64,000 nucleotides of DNA from Halapricum desulfuricans (GTDB lineage: Archaea > Halobacteriota > Halobacteria > Halobacteriales > Haloarculaceae). The notes below the pieces were generated by a model. The model saw only the letters and a list, made by a program, of their open reading frames with translations, was not told where the DNA came from and ran no database searches. The translations under genes were made by a program, and so were the position numbers. Shown piece after piece: positions 1 through 7,544 of the stretch (positions are counted from its first letter, which is position 1; the number at the start of each line of letters is the position of its first letter). The stretch covers positions 744,001-808,000 of the forward strand of contig NZ_CP064788.1 of assembly GCF_017094525.1 (NCBI RefSeq), in the 5' to 3' direction.

Positions 1-119
1 ATCTCCCGGGGCGTGTCGACGGTGACGCCGGCGATCAGCCCGACCGCGTCGACGCCGGCCGCGATCGCCGCCTCCAGGTCCGCCTCGCGGGTGAACCCAC
101 ACACTTTGACCCGCGTCAT
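1..119 (-). CDS. trpF: Phosphoribosylanthranilate isomerase, N-terminal part
   Basis: Only the first 39 codons are inside the window; the gene runs off the left edge. The reading starts MTRVKVCGFTREADL, the classic beta-1 strand and catalytic-Cys region (KVCG) of the TrpF TIM barrel, which isomerises phosphoribosylanthranilate in tryptophan synthesis. Its ATG overlaps the trpD stop in an ATGA arrangement (116-119), so the two genes are translationally coupled with trpD upstream. The call rests on the N-terminal motif plus the trpD neighbour. Confidence 0.85.
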   Translation of the reverse strand, partial: MTRVKVCGFTREADLEAAIAAGVDAVGLIAGVTVDTPRE

Positions 120-1117
120 GCGCTGGCCTCGCGGAGTTCGTCGAGTTTCTCGGCTGCCGCGCCCGACTCGATGGCCTGACGGGCGAGTTCGACGCCGTCC
201 GCCGGCGACGTCGCCTGTCCGGCGACGTAGGCGGCCGCCCCGGCGTTGGCCAGCACGATGTCCTGCTTGGCGCTGTTGACCGACCCCTCGACGATCCCTT
301 CCAGATCCGCGGCGTTCTCCTCGGGCGTCCCGCCAGCGACGGCCGAGATGTCGTGGCGGTCCAGCCCCACGTCCTCGGGCGCGATCGTGTACTGTTCGAC
401 ATCGCTGCCCTCGACCTCGGCGACAGTCGTCTCGTCGTGGACGGCGATCTCGTCCATGCCGGCCCCGTGGACGACCAGCGCGTGTTCGACGGGCATGCGC
501 GCGAGCGCGTCGGCGATCAGCGGGACCAGTTCGTCGTCGTAGACGCCGAGCACTTGCGCGTCCGCGCCGGCGGGATTAGTCAGCGGTCCGAGCACGTTGA
601 AGATCGTCTCGACGCCCAGCTCCTTGCGCGGGCCGATGACGGCCTTCATCGCGGGGTGGAACTCCGGGGCGTGCATGTACCCGATCCCCAGCGACTCGAC
701 GTGCTCGCGGACCGAGTCGGGATCGCTCTCCAGCGTGACGCCGACCGCCTCGAGCACGTCGGAACTGCCGGACGACGACGAGACGGAGTAGTTGCCGTGC
801 TTGGCGATCGGCACGCCCGCGCCGGCCGCGACGATGGCGGCCGTCGTCGAGACGTTGATCGTGTCGTAATCGTCCCCGCCCGTACCACAGGTGTCGACCA
901 GCGGCGACCGGTCGGGTTCGATCGTGCGCGCGGCCTCGCGCATCCCCTGCGCGAAGCCCGCGATCTCGGTCTCCGTCTCTCCTTTCGACCGCAACGCCGA
1001 GAGCAGTGCTCCGATCTGTGCCTCGGTGGCGTCCTCGAAAACCGCCCGTGCGGCCGCTCGTGCCTCTGCGACCGTGAGGTCCTCCCCGTCTGTGACGCGT
1101 TCGATGTATTCCTTCAT
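116..1117 (-). CDS. trpD: Anthranilate phosphoribosyltransferase
   Basis: Transfers the phosphoribosyl group of PRPP to anthranilate, the second step of the tryptophan branch. I place the start at the Met of MKEYIERVTDGEDL (333 aa), because the upstream in-frame extension to 1156 is low-quality sequence and 333 aa is the usual family length. The glycine-rich PRPP-binding motif VDTCGTGGDD lies near residues 74-83, followed by the NVSTTAA and KHGN motifs typical of the family. It is the first gene of a trpD-trpF unit whose genes overlap by 4 bp. Confidence 0.93.
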   Translation of the reverse strand: MKEYIERVTDGEDLTVAEARAAARAVFEDATEAQIGALLSALRSKGETETEIAGFAQGMREAARTIEPDRSPLVDTCGTGGDDYDTINVSTTAAIVAAGAGVPIAKHGNYSVSSSSGSSDVLEAVGVTLESDPDSVREHVESLGIGYMHAPEFHPAMKAVIGPRKELGVETIFNVLGPLTNPAGADAQVLGVYDDELVPLIADALARMPVEHALVVHGAGMDEIAVHDETTVAEVEGSDVEQYTIAPEDVGLDRHDISAVAGGTPEENAADLEGIVEGSVNSAKQDIVLANAGAAAYVAGQATSPADGVELARQAIESGAAAEKLDELREASA

Positions 1118-1343
1118 TGTGGTCACCAATGGACTGATTCGTATTGTAGTGTACAAATCCGTTCATCGACTTAAGCGTGTCGGGAAGCGGTGGGAGGACA
1201 GTACGGTCGCGAGGGGGCCAGCCGTGAATCACCGCGCTCGTCTGTCGGGAACCGTGGGGCACGTAGACAACCGCCGGAGGCGACGCCGTTTCGAAACCTT
1301 CAATTACCTCTGCCTGCAATCAGGAGATGCATCCGATCAGCGA

Positions 1344-1418
1344 GGGTTCGTGGTCTAGACCGGTTATGACACCTCCTTGACATGGAGGAGGCCGGCGGTT
1401 CAAATCCGCCCGAACCCA
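1344..1418 (+). tRNA. tRNA-Val (anticodon GAC)
   Basis: The 75-nt sequence folds as a cloverleaf. The 7-bp acceptor stem pairs 1344-1350 (GGGTTCG) with 1411-1417 (CGAACCC), and A1418 is the discriminator. The anticodon arm is CCTCC-TTGACAT-GGAGG with GAC at 1379-1381, and the T arm is GGCGG-TTCAAAT-CCGCC. There is no intron and no encoded CCA. The 3' end (1397-1419) is repeated exactly at 1509-1531, the pattern left by integrative elements that use a tRNA 3' end as attB. Confidence 0.95.
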
Positions 1419-1531
1419 TTTTCGGCGCGAGCAATCCGCGAGCGCCTGTTGTTTCTTCGGATTTGGACCAGACGAGTCGCGCGCAACGACGTGAGCACGT
1501 CTCGGCGAGGTTCAAATCCGCCCGAACCCAT
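1397..1531 (+). repeat. Direct repeat of the tRNA-Val 3' end (candidate att scar)
   Basis: A 23-nt segment covering the T-loop, 3' T stem and acceptor strand (1397-1419) recurs without mismatch at 1509-1531, 112 bp downstream, with only 89 bp between the copies. The intervening sequence has no integrase or other gene. This looks like attL/attR left after an integrated element was lost down to a short residue, or a tandem att created by a past integration. The repeat is seen directly; the integration history is inference. Confidence 0.7.
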
Positions 1532-1701
1532 CCGGGATTCTACACTGTCGGTACTCAACCGATCACCGTCTCCTGTACCGACCTCTCTGATCGCTGAGAG
1601 TCCGGTATCTCAGGCAATCGGGATGTCAGCGTCCACGAATCAAACGTCTGGGGTCCCACGGGAACGAAAGCGGTTTTTCCCGCGCTTCCCCGAGTAGACG
1701 T

Positions 1702-2454
1702 ATGGCCGACGAATTCGACGTCCCCGAGAGCCACCCGCGCTACGAGTCGTTGCTCACTCGTCACCGGATCGAGGCAGGGGTCAAGAAGGGGATCACGAGC
1801 ACACAGGGACTGATCGCCGAGGGGCGGGGCGAGGCCTTCGATTACCTGCTCGGCGAACGGACGACCGAGAGCGCCGACGAGGCCGAACGGGTCGCCGCCG
1901 CATCCCTGCTTTTGGCCGACCGTCCCGTCCTCTCGGTCAACGGTAACGTCGCGGCGCTCGTCCCCGGCGAGATCGTCGAGCTGGCCGAGGCGACCGGTGC
2001 CGACATCGAGGTGAACCTCTTCAACCGGACCGAAGAACGGATGGAAGCCATCGCAGACCACCTGTGCGAGCACGGCGCGAGCGAGGTCAAGGGACTCCGG
2101 GCCGACGGCCGGATCCCCGGACTCGACCACGAGCGCGCGAAGGTCGACGCCGACGGGATCGAGAGCGCCGACGTCGTGGTCGTCCCGCTGGAAGACGGCG
2201 ACCGGGCCGAGGCGCTCGATTCGATGGGCAAAACCGAGATCGTGATCGATCTGAACCCCCTCTCGCGGTCCGCCCAGGTCGCGGCCGTGCCGATCGTTGA
2301 CAACATCCTGCGCGCCGTTCCGAATATCACCGCCCACGCCCGCGAGTTGGCCGACGAACCCGCTTCGACGCTGGAGACGATCGTCTCGGAGTTCGATCCC
2401 GACGCAGCGCTGGCGGCGGCCGAGGAAGCGATTCGCCACGGCGACCTCCAGTGA
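1702..2454 (+). CDS. 4-phosphopantoate--beta-alanine ligase (archaeal phosphopantothenate synthetase)
   Basis: This 250-aa protein belongs to the archaeal PPS family (COG1701, DUF137), which joins 4-phosphopantoate and beta-alanine with ATP in the archaeal coenzyme A pathway. The diagnostic N-terminal block is SLLTRHRIEAGVKKGITST (near residues 15-33), followed by a nucleotide-binding Rossmann-like core with NVAALVPGE and the FNRTEER segment. The ATG at 1702 follows an AT-rich patch. Its TGA stop is also the first three bases of a decayed copy of the ~80-nt palindromic repeat described at 2454. Confidence 0.92.
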   Translation: MADEFDVPESHPRYESLLTRHRIEAGVKKGITSTQGLIAEGRGEAFDYLLGERTTESADEAERVAAASLLLADRPVLSVNGNVAALVPGEIVELAEATGADIEVNLFNRTEERMEAIADHLCEHGASEVKGLRADGRIPGLDHERAKVDADGIESADVVVVPLEDGDRAEALDSMGKTEIVIDLNPLSRSAQVAAVPIVDNILRAVPNITAHARELADEPASTLETIVSEFDPDAALAAAEEAIRHGDLQ

Positions 2455-2541
2455 TACTGTGGCTGTACGTTCGCAGAGACAGTCGGCACGCCATTGTGGC
2501 GAATCGGTTCGAGTCGGAACCGTGAAGGAGCCAACAGGAGA
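2454..2541 (+). repeat. Decayed copy of the ~80-nt two-tier palindrome (copy E)
   Basis: ATACTGTGGCTGTAC followed by GTTCGCAGAGACAG matches the 5' arm and spacer of the better copies at 43948 and 58085. The inner hairpin TCGGCAC-gccatt-GTGGCGA keeps six of seven pairs. The 3' outer arm is degraded to something like AGCC-AACAG. The first base of the element is the last base of the preceding gene's TGA stop. Confidence 0.5.
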
Positions 2542-2551
2542 GTGGAGAACG

Positions 2552-2836
2552 ATGAGCCCGACTGTTCACGAGATTCGGAACGCGATTCGGGCGGCGACGG
2601 GCCGCTTCGAGCGGGAGGTCGACGCGTCGTTCACGAAGGAGGAGCTACAGGCGATTTGTGAGGCGCTCGAGATCGATGCCAACGAGGCGGGGCGGCCGTC
2701 GACAGCGCGGATGCGCCGACTGATTCGGGCGCGGGTCGGCACCGCGGAGTCACCGGAGGCAGCCGACGACTCAACGTTCCGGAAGGCCGACCTCGAGGCG
2801 ATTGCCGAGGCGATCGGGGTGTCGTTCGAGCCGTAG
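2552..2836 (+). CDS. Small hypothetical protein with an internal repeat
   Basis: An acidic 94-aa protein of unknown function starting MSPTVHEIRN. Residues 27-43 (FTKEELQAICEALEIDA) and 76-92 (FRKADLEAIAEAIGVSF) are two copies of one short helical motif, separated by a basic stretch TARMRRLIRARVG (51-63) that could touch nucleic acid. The arrangement resembles a small two-repeat helical domain, but I do not recognise a named family. A longer in-frame extension upstream to 2297 overlaps the previous gene and is poor sequence, so the ATG at 2552 is preferred. Confidence 0.65.
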   Translation: MSPTVHEIRNAIRAATGRFEREVDASFTKEELQAICEALEIDANEAGRPSTARMRRLIRARVGTAESPEAADDSTFRKADLEAIAEAIGVSFEP

Positions 2837-2865
2837 TCGCCCGATCAGTCACCGTGCGAGGCTTT

Positions 2866-4566
2866 CTACTCGAGTCGGTACACTCGCGCCTCGTAGGGTC
2901 GCAGCGCCAGCGACCCCAGTTCCGTCCCGGGATCGTCGTAGTTGCAGGCCAGCACCGCCTGGACGGCCCCGCTGTCGGAGAGGTCGACTCGCGAGGTGCG
3001 GCCCGCCCAGTTGAGCGCGACCAGCAGCGTCTCGTCGTCCAGCGTCCGCTCGAACGCCCACACGCGCGGGTGATCCTCGGTGAGCAGGTCGTAGACGCCG
3101 TAGACCAGCGCGTCCTCGTCGTGGCGCAGCCCGATCAGGTCCCGGTAGTACGAAAGCACTGCGTCATCGCGGTCACGCTGGTCGGCGACGTTGATCGTCT
3201 CGCTGGCCGGATTGACCGGGATCCAGGGCTCGCCGTCGGTGAACCCGCCGTTGCGGTCGTCGGACCACTGGACAGGCGTGCGAGCGTTGTCCCGCGAGCG
3301 ATAGCGGACGACGTCCTGGACGTCCGAGAAGTCCTCGGCGCGACCCTCCTCGAAGGCTATCTCGACGCGGTTCGTGGCGTCGGCGTCGCGCATCTCCTCG
3401 CGCGAGGACCACGGGTAGTTGGTCATGCCGATCTCGTCGCCCTGAAAGCAGAAGGGCGTCGCCGGGAACGTCAGCAGGAGCGTCCCGAGCATCGTCGCCG
3501 ACTCGTAGTGATAGCGGTCGTCGTTGCCGAACCGTGAGGCGATCCGCGGCGTGTCGTGCGTGCCGAGATAGACGGTGTTCCAGGCGTCGGTTACCTCCAG
3601 CTGGCGGACCCACTCCGTCAGCGCCCCCCGGATCTCCGAAACCTCCCAGTCGACGATATCCCACCAGCCGTCCGCACCGTGATCGACCATCGTATGGTCG
3701 TAGTGATACACCATGTTCAGCCCGTCACCGGAGGGGCCGCAGTACCGCTTGGCTTCTCGTGGCGTGATGTCCATCCCCTCTCCGACGGTCATCACGTCGT
3801 AGCTCGAGAGCACCTCGTCGTAGAGGCCGCCGATATACTCGTGGATGCGGGGGCCGTCCGCGAAGTGTTCCATCCCCACCCAGTCATCGTCGGGGTCACC
3901 GTCTGGGTAGCCTTCCGGCTTGGACATGACATTGAACACGTCGAAGCGGAAGCCGTCGATACCCTTCTCCAGCCAGAACTCGACGACATCGTACATTTCC
4001 CGGCGAACGTCGGGGTTGCGCCAGTTCAGGTCGGGCTGTTTCTCGTGGAAGAGATGGAGATACCACGCCTCGCGAGTCTCGTCGTAGCTCCAGGCCGGGC
4101 CGCCGAACCCGGAGGTCCAGTTGTTCGGCGGTTCGTCGGGTTCGCCCTCGACCCAGTGATAGAAGTCCCCGTATCCGTCTTCCTCGTGGCGGGACTTCTG
4201 GAACCACTCGTGTTCGTCCGAGGTGTGGTTCAAGACCATATCGAGGATCAGCCGGATATCTCGGTCGTGCAGCGCCTCGAGCAGTCGCTCGAAGTCGTCC
4301 ATCTCGCCGAACTCCTCGAGGACCGAACGGTAATCGCGGACGTCGTAGCCGTTGTCCGCATGCGGGGAGTCGTACGGCGGGGTCAGCCAGACGACGTCGA
4401 TCCCCAGTTCGTCGAGATAGTCCGCCTTTTCGATGATTCCGGGAATGTCACCGATTCCGTCGCCGTCACTGTCGTTGAAACTCTGGGGGTAGATCTCGTA
4501 GACGACCGCTTCTTTCCACCAGGCCGGTTCGCCGTCGCCGATCGTTCCAGCGTCTGACGCGCACAT
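2866..4566 (-). CDS. GH13 alpha-glucosidase / oligo-1,6-glucosidase
   Basis: A 566-aa glycoside hydrolase family 13 enzyme of the oligo-1,6-glucosidase/alpha-glucosidase subgroup, predicted to release glucose from malto- or isomalto-oligosaccharides. The TIM barrel begins WWKEAVVYEIYPQSF. Conserved regions are DMVLNHTSDEH (109-119), GFRFDVFN with nucleophile Asp209, VGEGM with acid/base Glu263, and GTHDTPR with Asp338. No signal peptide is visible, so it is probably cytoplasmic. The calcium-like loop NDSDGDGIGD (31-40) matches this subgroup. It stands alone with no transporter next to it. Exact substrate is not decidable from sequence. Confidence 0.9.
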   Translation of the reverse strand: MCASDAGTIGDGEPAWWKEAVVYEIYPQSFNDSDGDGIGDIPGIIEKADYLDELGIDVVWLTPPYDSPHADNGYDVRDYRSVLEEFGEMDDFERLLEALHDRDIRLILDMVLNHTSDEHEWFQKSRHEEDGYGDFYHWVEGEPDEPPNNWTSGFGGPAWSYDETREAWYLHLFHEKQPDLNWRNPDVRREMYDVVEFWLEKGIDGFRFDVFNVMSKPEGYPDGDPDDDWVGMEHFADGPRIHEYIGGLYDEVLSSYDVMTVGEGMDITPREAKRYCGPSGDGLNMVYHYDHTMVDHGADGWWDIVDWEVSEIRGALTEWVRQLEVTDAWNTVYLGTHDTPRIASRFGNDDRYHYESATMLGTLLLTFPATPFCFQGDEIGMTNYPWSSREEMRDADATNRVEIAFEEGRAEDFSDVQDVVRYRSRDNARTPVQWSDDRNGGFTDGEPWIPVNPASETINVADQRDRDDAVLSYYRDLIGLRHDEDALVYGVYDLLTEDHPRVWAFERTLDDETLLVALNWAGRTSRVDLSDSGAVQAVLACNYDDPGTELGSLALRPYEARVYRLE

Positions 4567-4833
4567 GTCAGAGGCGACTCACCGACGGATTAAATCGGTT
4601 ATGAGACGTCTCCCGCAACTGACAGTCGCTCTGGGAGTGACTGGTCGCCGTCTACTCTGACGCCCGGATTTTGGGATTGTTGGGGCACTCTCGATCCTCG
4701 ACATCTACGGCGGCCTCGTCGGTTCGTTCTCGGCGTCAACCCGATTCTCACTGGCGTATCGCCACCGGTATACTCCAGTCCGGGCTCTCCGATCCGGAAT
4801 GGACTTACGAGTTGCCCTCCCAACAGCGGCCTG
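4567..4833. other. Intergenic gap, nothing supported
   Basis: This 267-bp gap lies between the divergent glucosidase and DUF420 genes and must contain both promoters. A 74-codon frame on the minus strand has no recognisable motif. I see no repeat or hairpin. Confidence 0.5.
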
Positions 4834-5397
4834 ATGCGAGCAACGCTTCGCCGTCACGTCCCGCTGGTGACTGCCCTGTTGACGATCGTCTCGCTGTTCG
4901 TCGTCGTCGCGGCCGTCAGGCAGTTCGTTCCCGAAGCGCTGTTGCCGGCGCTCCCGGAACCCGTTCTCAGCGCGATCCCGCACGCGAACGCGCTCATCAG
5001 CGCACTGGCGATCGGGACGATCACCTACGGCTGGCGCTCGATCCGCGACGGACGGCTGACGGACCACCGTCGGGCGATGGGTGCGAGCGTCGTGCTCTTT
5101 CTGTCCTTCCTCGGGCTGTACCTCCTCCGGGTCGCGATCGAAGGGCCGACCCCGTTCGACGGACCGCAGGCGCTGGAACTGTGGGTCTACTACCCCGTGC
5201 TCGGGATCCACATACTGCTGGCGATCGTCTGTCTGCCGCTGGTGTACTACGTACTCCTGCTCGCGCTTACGCACGCGCCGTCCGAACTCGGCGAGACGCT
5301 CCACCCGCGGGTCGGGCGCGTCGCCGCCAGTCTGTGGCTGGTCTCGTTCGCGCTTGGGATCGTCGTCTACCTGCTTCTGTACGTCCTCCAGGTCTAG
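4834..5397 (+). CDS. DUF420 family membrane protein (possible terminal-oxidase assembly factor)
   Basis: This 187-aa polytopic protein has about five hydrophobic segments (near 9-29, 46-63, 85-103, 122-147 and 161-184). Conserved histidines of the DUF420 family sit at 50 (IPHANALIS), 78 (DHRRAM), 126 (GIHILLAI) and 147 (ALTHAPSELG). DUF420 proteins (CtaM-like in Firmicutes) are linked to cytochrome oxidase maturation. No oxidase gene is adjacent here, so the role is family inference only. Confidence 0.78.
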   Translation: MRATLRRHVPLVTALLTIVSLFVVVAAVRQFVPEALLPALPEPVLSAIPHANALISALAIGTITYGWRSIRDGRLTDHRRAMGASVVLFLSFLGLYLLRVAIEGPTPFDGPQALELWVYYPVLGIHILLAIVCLPLVYYVLLLALTHAPSELGETLHPRVGRVAASLWLVSFALGIVVYLLLYVLQV

Positions 5398-5475
5398 CGG
5401 TGTTGCCGGAGAGAGGACACGAAATAACTGAAGTTATATCACTGGGTAGGCCCTGCAATTACACGGAGGATTCAC

Positions 5476-6642
5476 ATGGCATCCGCACACATCGCGGGGG
5501 TCGGCATGACCGAGTTCGGGGAGTTCCCCGAGCGGACCGGTCGCGACCTCTTCGGGGAAGCCGGCGGCACCGCTATCGAAGACGCCGGGATCGACCGCGA
5601 GGAGATCGACGCGCTGTACGTCGGTAACTTCATGGGCGAACTCTCGGAAAACCAGGGCCATATGGGCCCGCTGATGGCCAAGGCCGTCGGGATCGACGCG
5701 CCCGCCACACGGATTGAGAGCGCCTGCGCCTCGGGCGGGATGGCCGTCCGCCAGGCGGTCAAGGACGTCCGCAACGGCGAGGCCGACGTGGTGCTCGTCG
5801 GCGGCGTCGAACGCATGCACAACATGGGCACGACCGGCGCGACCGGCGGCCTGTCGGTCGCGGCCGACGACCTCTGGGAGATCCGTCAGGGGATCACTTT
5901 CCCCGGGGCGTACGCGCTGATGGCCCAGCGCTACTTCGCAGTCCACGGTGGCGACCGCGAGGATCTGGCCCACGTCGCCGTCAAGAACCACGCCAATGCC
6001 GCCAACAACCCGCTCGCGCAGTACCAGACCGAGATTTCCGTCGAGAAGGTACTCGACGCCCCGCCGGTCGCGTTGCCGATGGGGCTGTTCGACTCCTCGC
6101 CGATCACCGACGGCGCGGCCGCGACGGTGCTGGTCAGCGAGGCGTACGCCGAGGAACACGGACTGGAGACGCCGGTTGCGATCACCGGGACCGGGCAAGG
6201 GACCGACAATCTCGCGCTGGCCGAGCGCGACTCGATGGTCTGGACGCCCGCGACCGAGGACGCGGGTCGGCGAGCCTACGAGGACGCCGGCATCTCGAAA
6301 GACGACGTCGACTTCCTGGAGGTCCACGACTGCTTCACGATCGCTGAGGTGCTCGCGATCGAGGGACTGGGCTTCTACGAAGAGGGGGAGGGGATCACCG
6401 CCGCTCGCGAGGGCGAGACGGCCGCCGACGGCGAGTTGCCGGTCAACCTCTCCGGCGGGCTGAAGGCCAAGGGCCACCCGGTCGGCGCGACCGGCGTCGC
6501 CCAGATCAGCGAGATGACCAAGCTGTTCCGCGGCGACCACGTCAACAGCGACGCCGTCGAAGACGCTGAGGTCGGCCTGACCCACAACGCCGGTGGGACG
6601 GTCGCCTCTGCGGTCGTCCACGTTCTGGAGGTGGCAGAATGA
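5476..6642 (+). CDS. Thiolase-family acyl-CoA acetyltransferase
   Basis: The 388-aa protein has the archaeal thiolase fold. The nucleophilic cysteine is Cys84 in ESACASGG, and the distal catalytic motifs are HDCF and GHPVGATG near the C terminus. Archaeal thiolases of this type need a DUF35 Zn-ribbon/OB partner, and such a gene follows with a 4-bp ATGA overlap (6639-6642). In archaea the pair can act in acetoacetyl-CoA synthesis feeding mevalonate or in acyl-CoA degradation. The sequence does not tell which, and haloarchaea carry several paralogues. Confidence 0.88.
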   Translation: MASAHIAGVGMTEFGEFPERTGRDLFGEAGGTAIEDAGIDREEIDALYVGNFMGELSENQGHMGPLMAKAVGIDAPATRIESACASGGMAVRQAVKDVRNGEADVVLVGGVERMHNMGTTGATGGLSVAADDLWEIRQGITFPGAYALMAQRYFAVHGGDREDLAHVAVKNHANAANNPLAQYQTEISVEKVLDAPPVALPMGLFDSSPITDGAAATVLVSEAYAEEHGLETPVAITGTGQGTDNLALAERDSMVWTPATEDAGRRAYEDAGISKDDVDFLEVHDCFTIAEVLAIEGLGFYEEGEGITAAREGETAADGELPVNLSGGLKAKGHPVGATGVAQISEMTKLFRGDHVNSDAVEDAEVGLTHNAGGTVASAVVHVLEVAE

Positions 6643-7025
6643 GCGACGACGAAATCTCCAACGACGGGTACGATCAGGCGCTCGACGCGATCGAGAACGG
6701 CGAACCGTACGCGCTCGAATGTCCGGAGGGACACCAGTCGATGCCGCCCCGGCAGGTCTGTCCCGAGTGCGGTGCGAGTGACCTCGAGGAAGTCGAGATC
6801 CCCCTCTCCGGCGAGTTGCTGAGTTACAACGTCACGTACGTCCCGACGCCCGACTTCGGTGACGACGTTCCGTTCGTGCTTGGGGTCGCCGAGTTCGACG
6901 ACGTGCGCCTGACGGGCCGGGTTCAGGCCGATGCCGAGGACGTCGAGGTCGGGTCGGCGGTCGAAGTCGGACTAGGCGAATCCGAGACGACCGGGCGGCC
7001 GCTGGTCACCTTCGATCTGGCCTAA
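6639..7025 (+). CDS. DUF35 (Zn-ribbon / OB-fold) partner of thiolase
   Basis: This 128-aa protein has an N-terminal rubredoxin-like zinc ribbon (Cys28, His32, Cys41, Cys44 in CPEGH...CPECG) followed by an OB-fold with LLSYNVTYVPTPDFGDDVPFVLG. The architecture matches COG1545. Known archaeal members bridge acetoacetyl-CoA thiolase and HMG-CoA synthase and help carry the CoA substrate. The start overlaps the upstream thiolase stop, so stoichiometric translation is likely. Confidence 0.88.
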   Translation: MSDDEISNDGYDQALDAIENGEPYALECPEGHQSMPPRQVCPECGASDLEEVEIPLSGELLSYNVTYVPTPDFGDDVPFVLGVAEFDDVRLTGRVQADAEDVEVGSAVEVGLGESETTGRPLVTFDLA

Positions 7026-7067
7026 ACGAAGGCCGCATTTCTCGGCTGTATGGGTTGAACACGACCG

Positions 7068-7220
7068 TCACAGCATATCTGTGATTCCGTGGTTGTCGTT
7101 GTGCCTGACTTTCATCCGATACTCGAAACGGGTGACGAACAGGCCGGTGAGAACCAGCAACAGACCCACCACCGTGATCGGAACAAACCACACGTATGTC
7201 TTCCCGCCGGTGTGGCTCAT
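7068..7220 (-). CDS. Possible small one-TM membrane protein
   Basis: From the ATG at 7218-7220 the frame encodes about 50 aa: a short polar start MSHTGGKTY, one convincing membrane helix (FVPITVVGLLLVLTGLF) and a basic tail FEYRMKVRH. The same frame is open upstream to 7319 through two copies of a 36-bp tandem repeat, so the start codon itself has been duplicated. Small single-span proteins are common in haloarchaea, but there is no family match I can name, and the opposite strand also carries coding-like sequence. Confidence 0.35.
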   Translation of the reverse strand: MSHTGGKTYVWFVPITVVGLLLVLTGLFVTRFEYRMKVRHNDNHGITDML

Positions 7221-7276
7221 CCCGGCAGTGACACGCGCTGCGCCGGTGTGGCTCATCCCGGCAGTGACACGCGCTG
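7205..7276 (+). repeat. Perfect 36-bp tandem duplication
   Basis: Positions 7205-7240 and 7241-7276 are identical. Thirty-six is a multiple of three, so every frame crossing it stays open and simply gains 12 residues. The duplication looks recent because no base has diverged. Confidence 0.95.
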
Positions 7277-7544
7277 AGTCGGTCGTCTCGGTGTTCGTCA
7301 GCCCGCGGTTTCTCGGCACGGTCGCGCTCGCCGTGTGGATCGTCGCGCTGTTGCTCGGCCACGACGTCCGACAGCACCGACTGCAGGAGCGGCTGCCGAC
7401 AGTCGTTTCCTTCGAGGCCGGGCCGCCCGAGAACGTCCGCCGTCAAATCACGTGCACGGACTGGTATCGCGCAACGAGCGGTTCGATCCCCACCATATTG
7501 ACGATGTCGACGCCGTGACCGACGCGCTCGATCGCTACGTCTGA
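7277..7544 (+). pseudogene. Frameshifted remnant of a membrane protein C terminus
   Basis: Codon usage on the plus strand looks haloarchaeal. One frame encodes a hydrophobic helix (FLGTVALAVWIVALLLG) and then HDVRQHRLQERLPTV, up to about 7440. The continuation PHHIDDVDAVTDALDRYV lies in a different frame and ends at the TGA at 7542. This reads like a single C terminus broken by a frameshift near 7440. No upstream half is found: 7026-7200 is not coding-like in this direction. The protein family is unknown. Its tail overlaps the 3' end of the convergent phosphohexomutase gene. Confidence 0.35.

Noticed and set aside
4599-4823. 74-codon minus-strand ORF in the gap before the DUF420 gene
   Set aside because: No motif, Arg/Gly-rich, no start signal; consistent with chance in GC-rich DNA.
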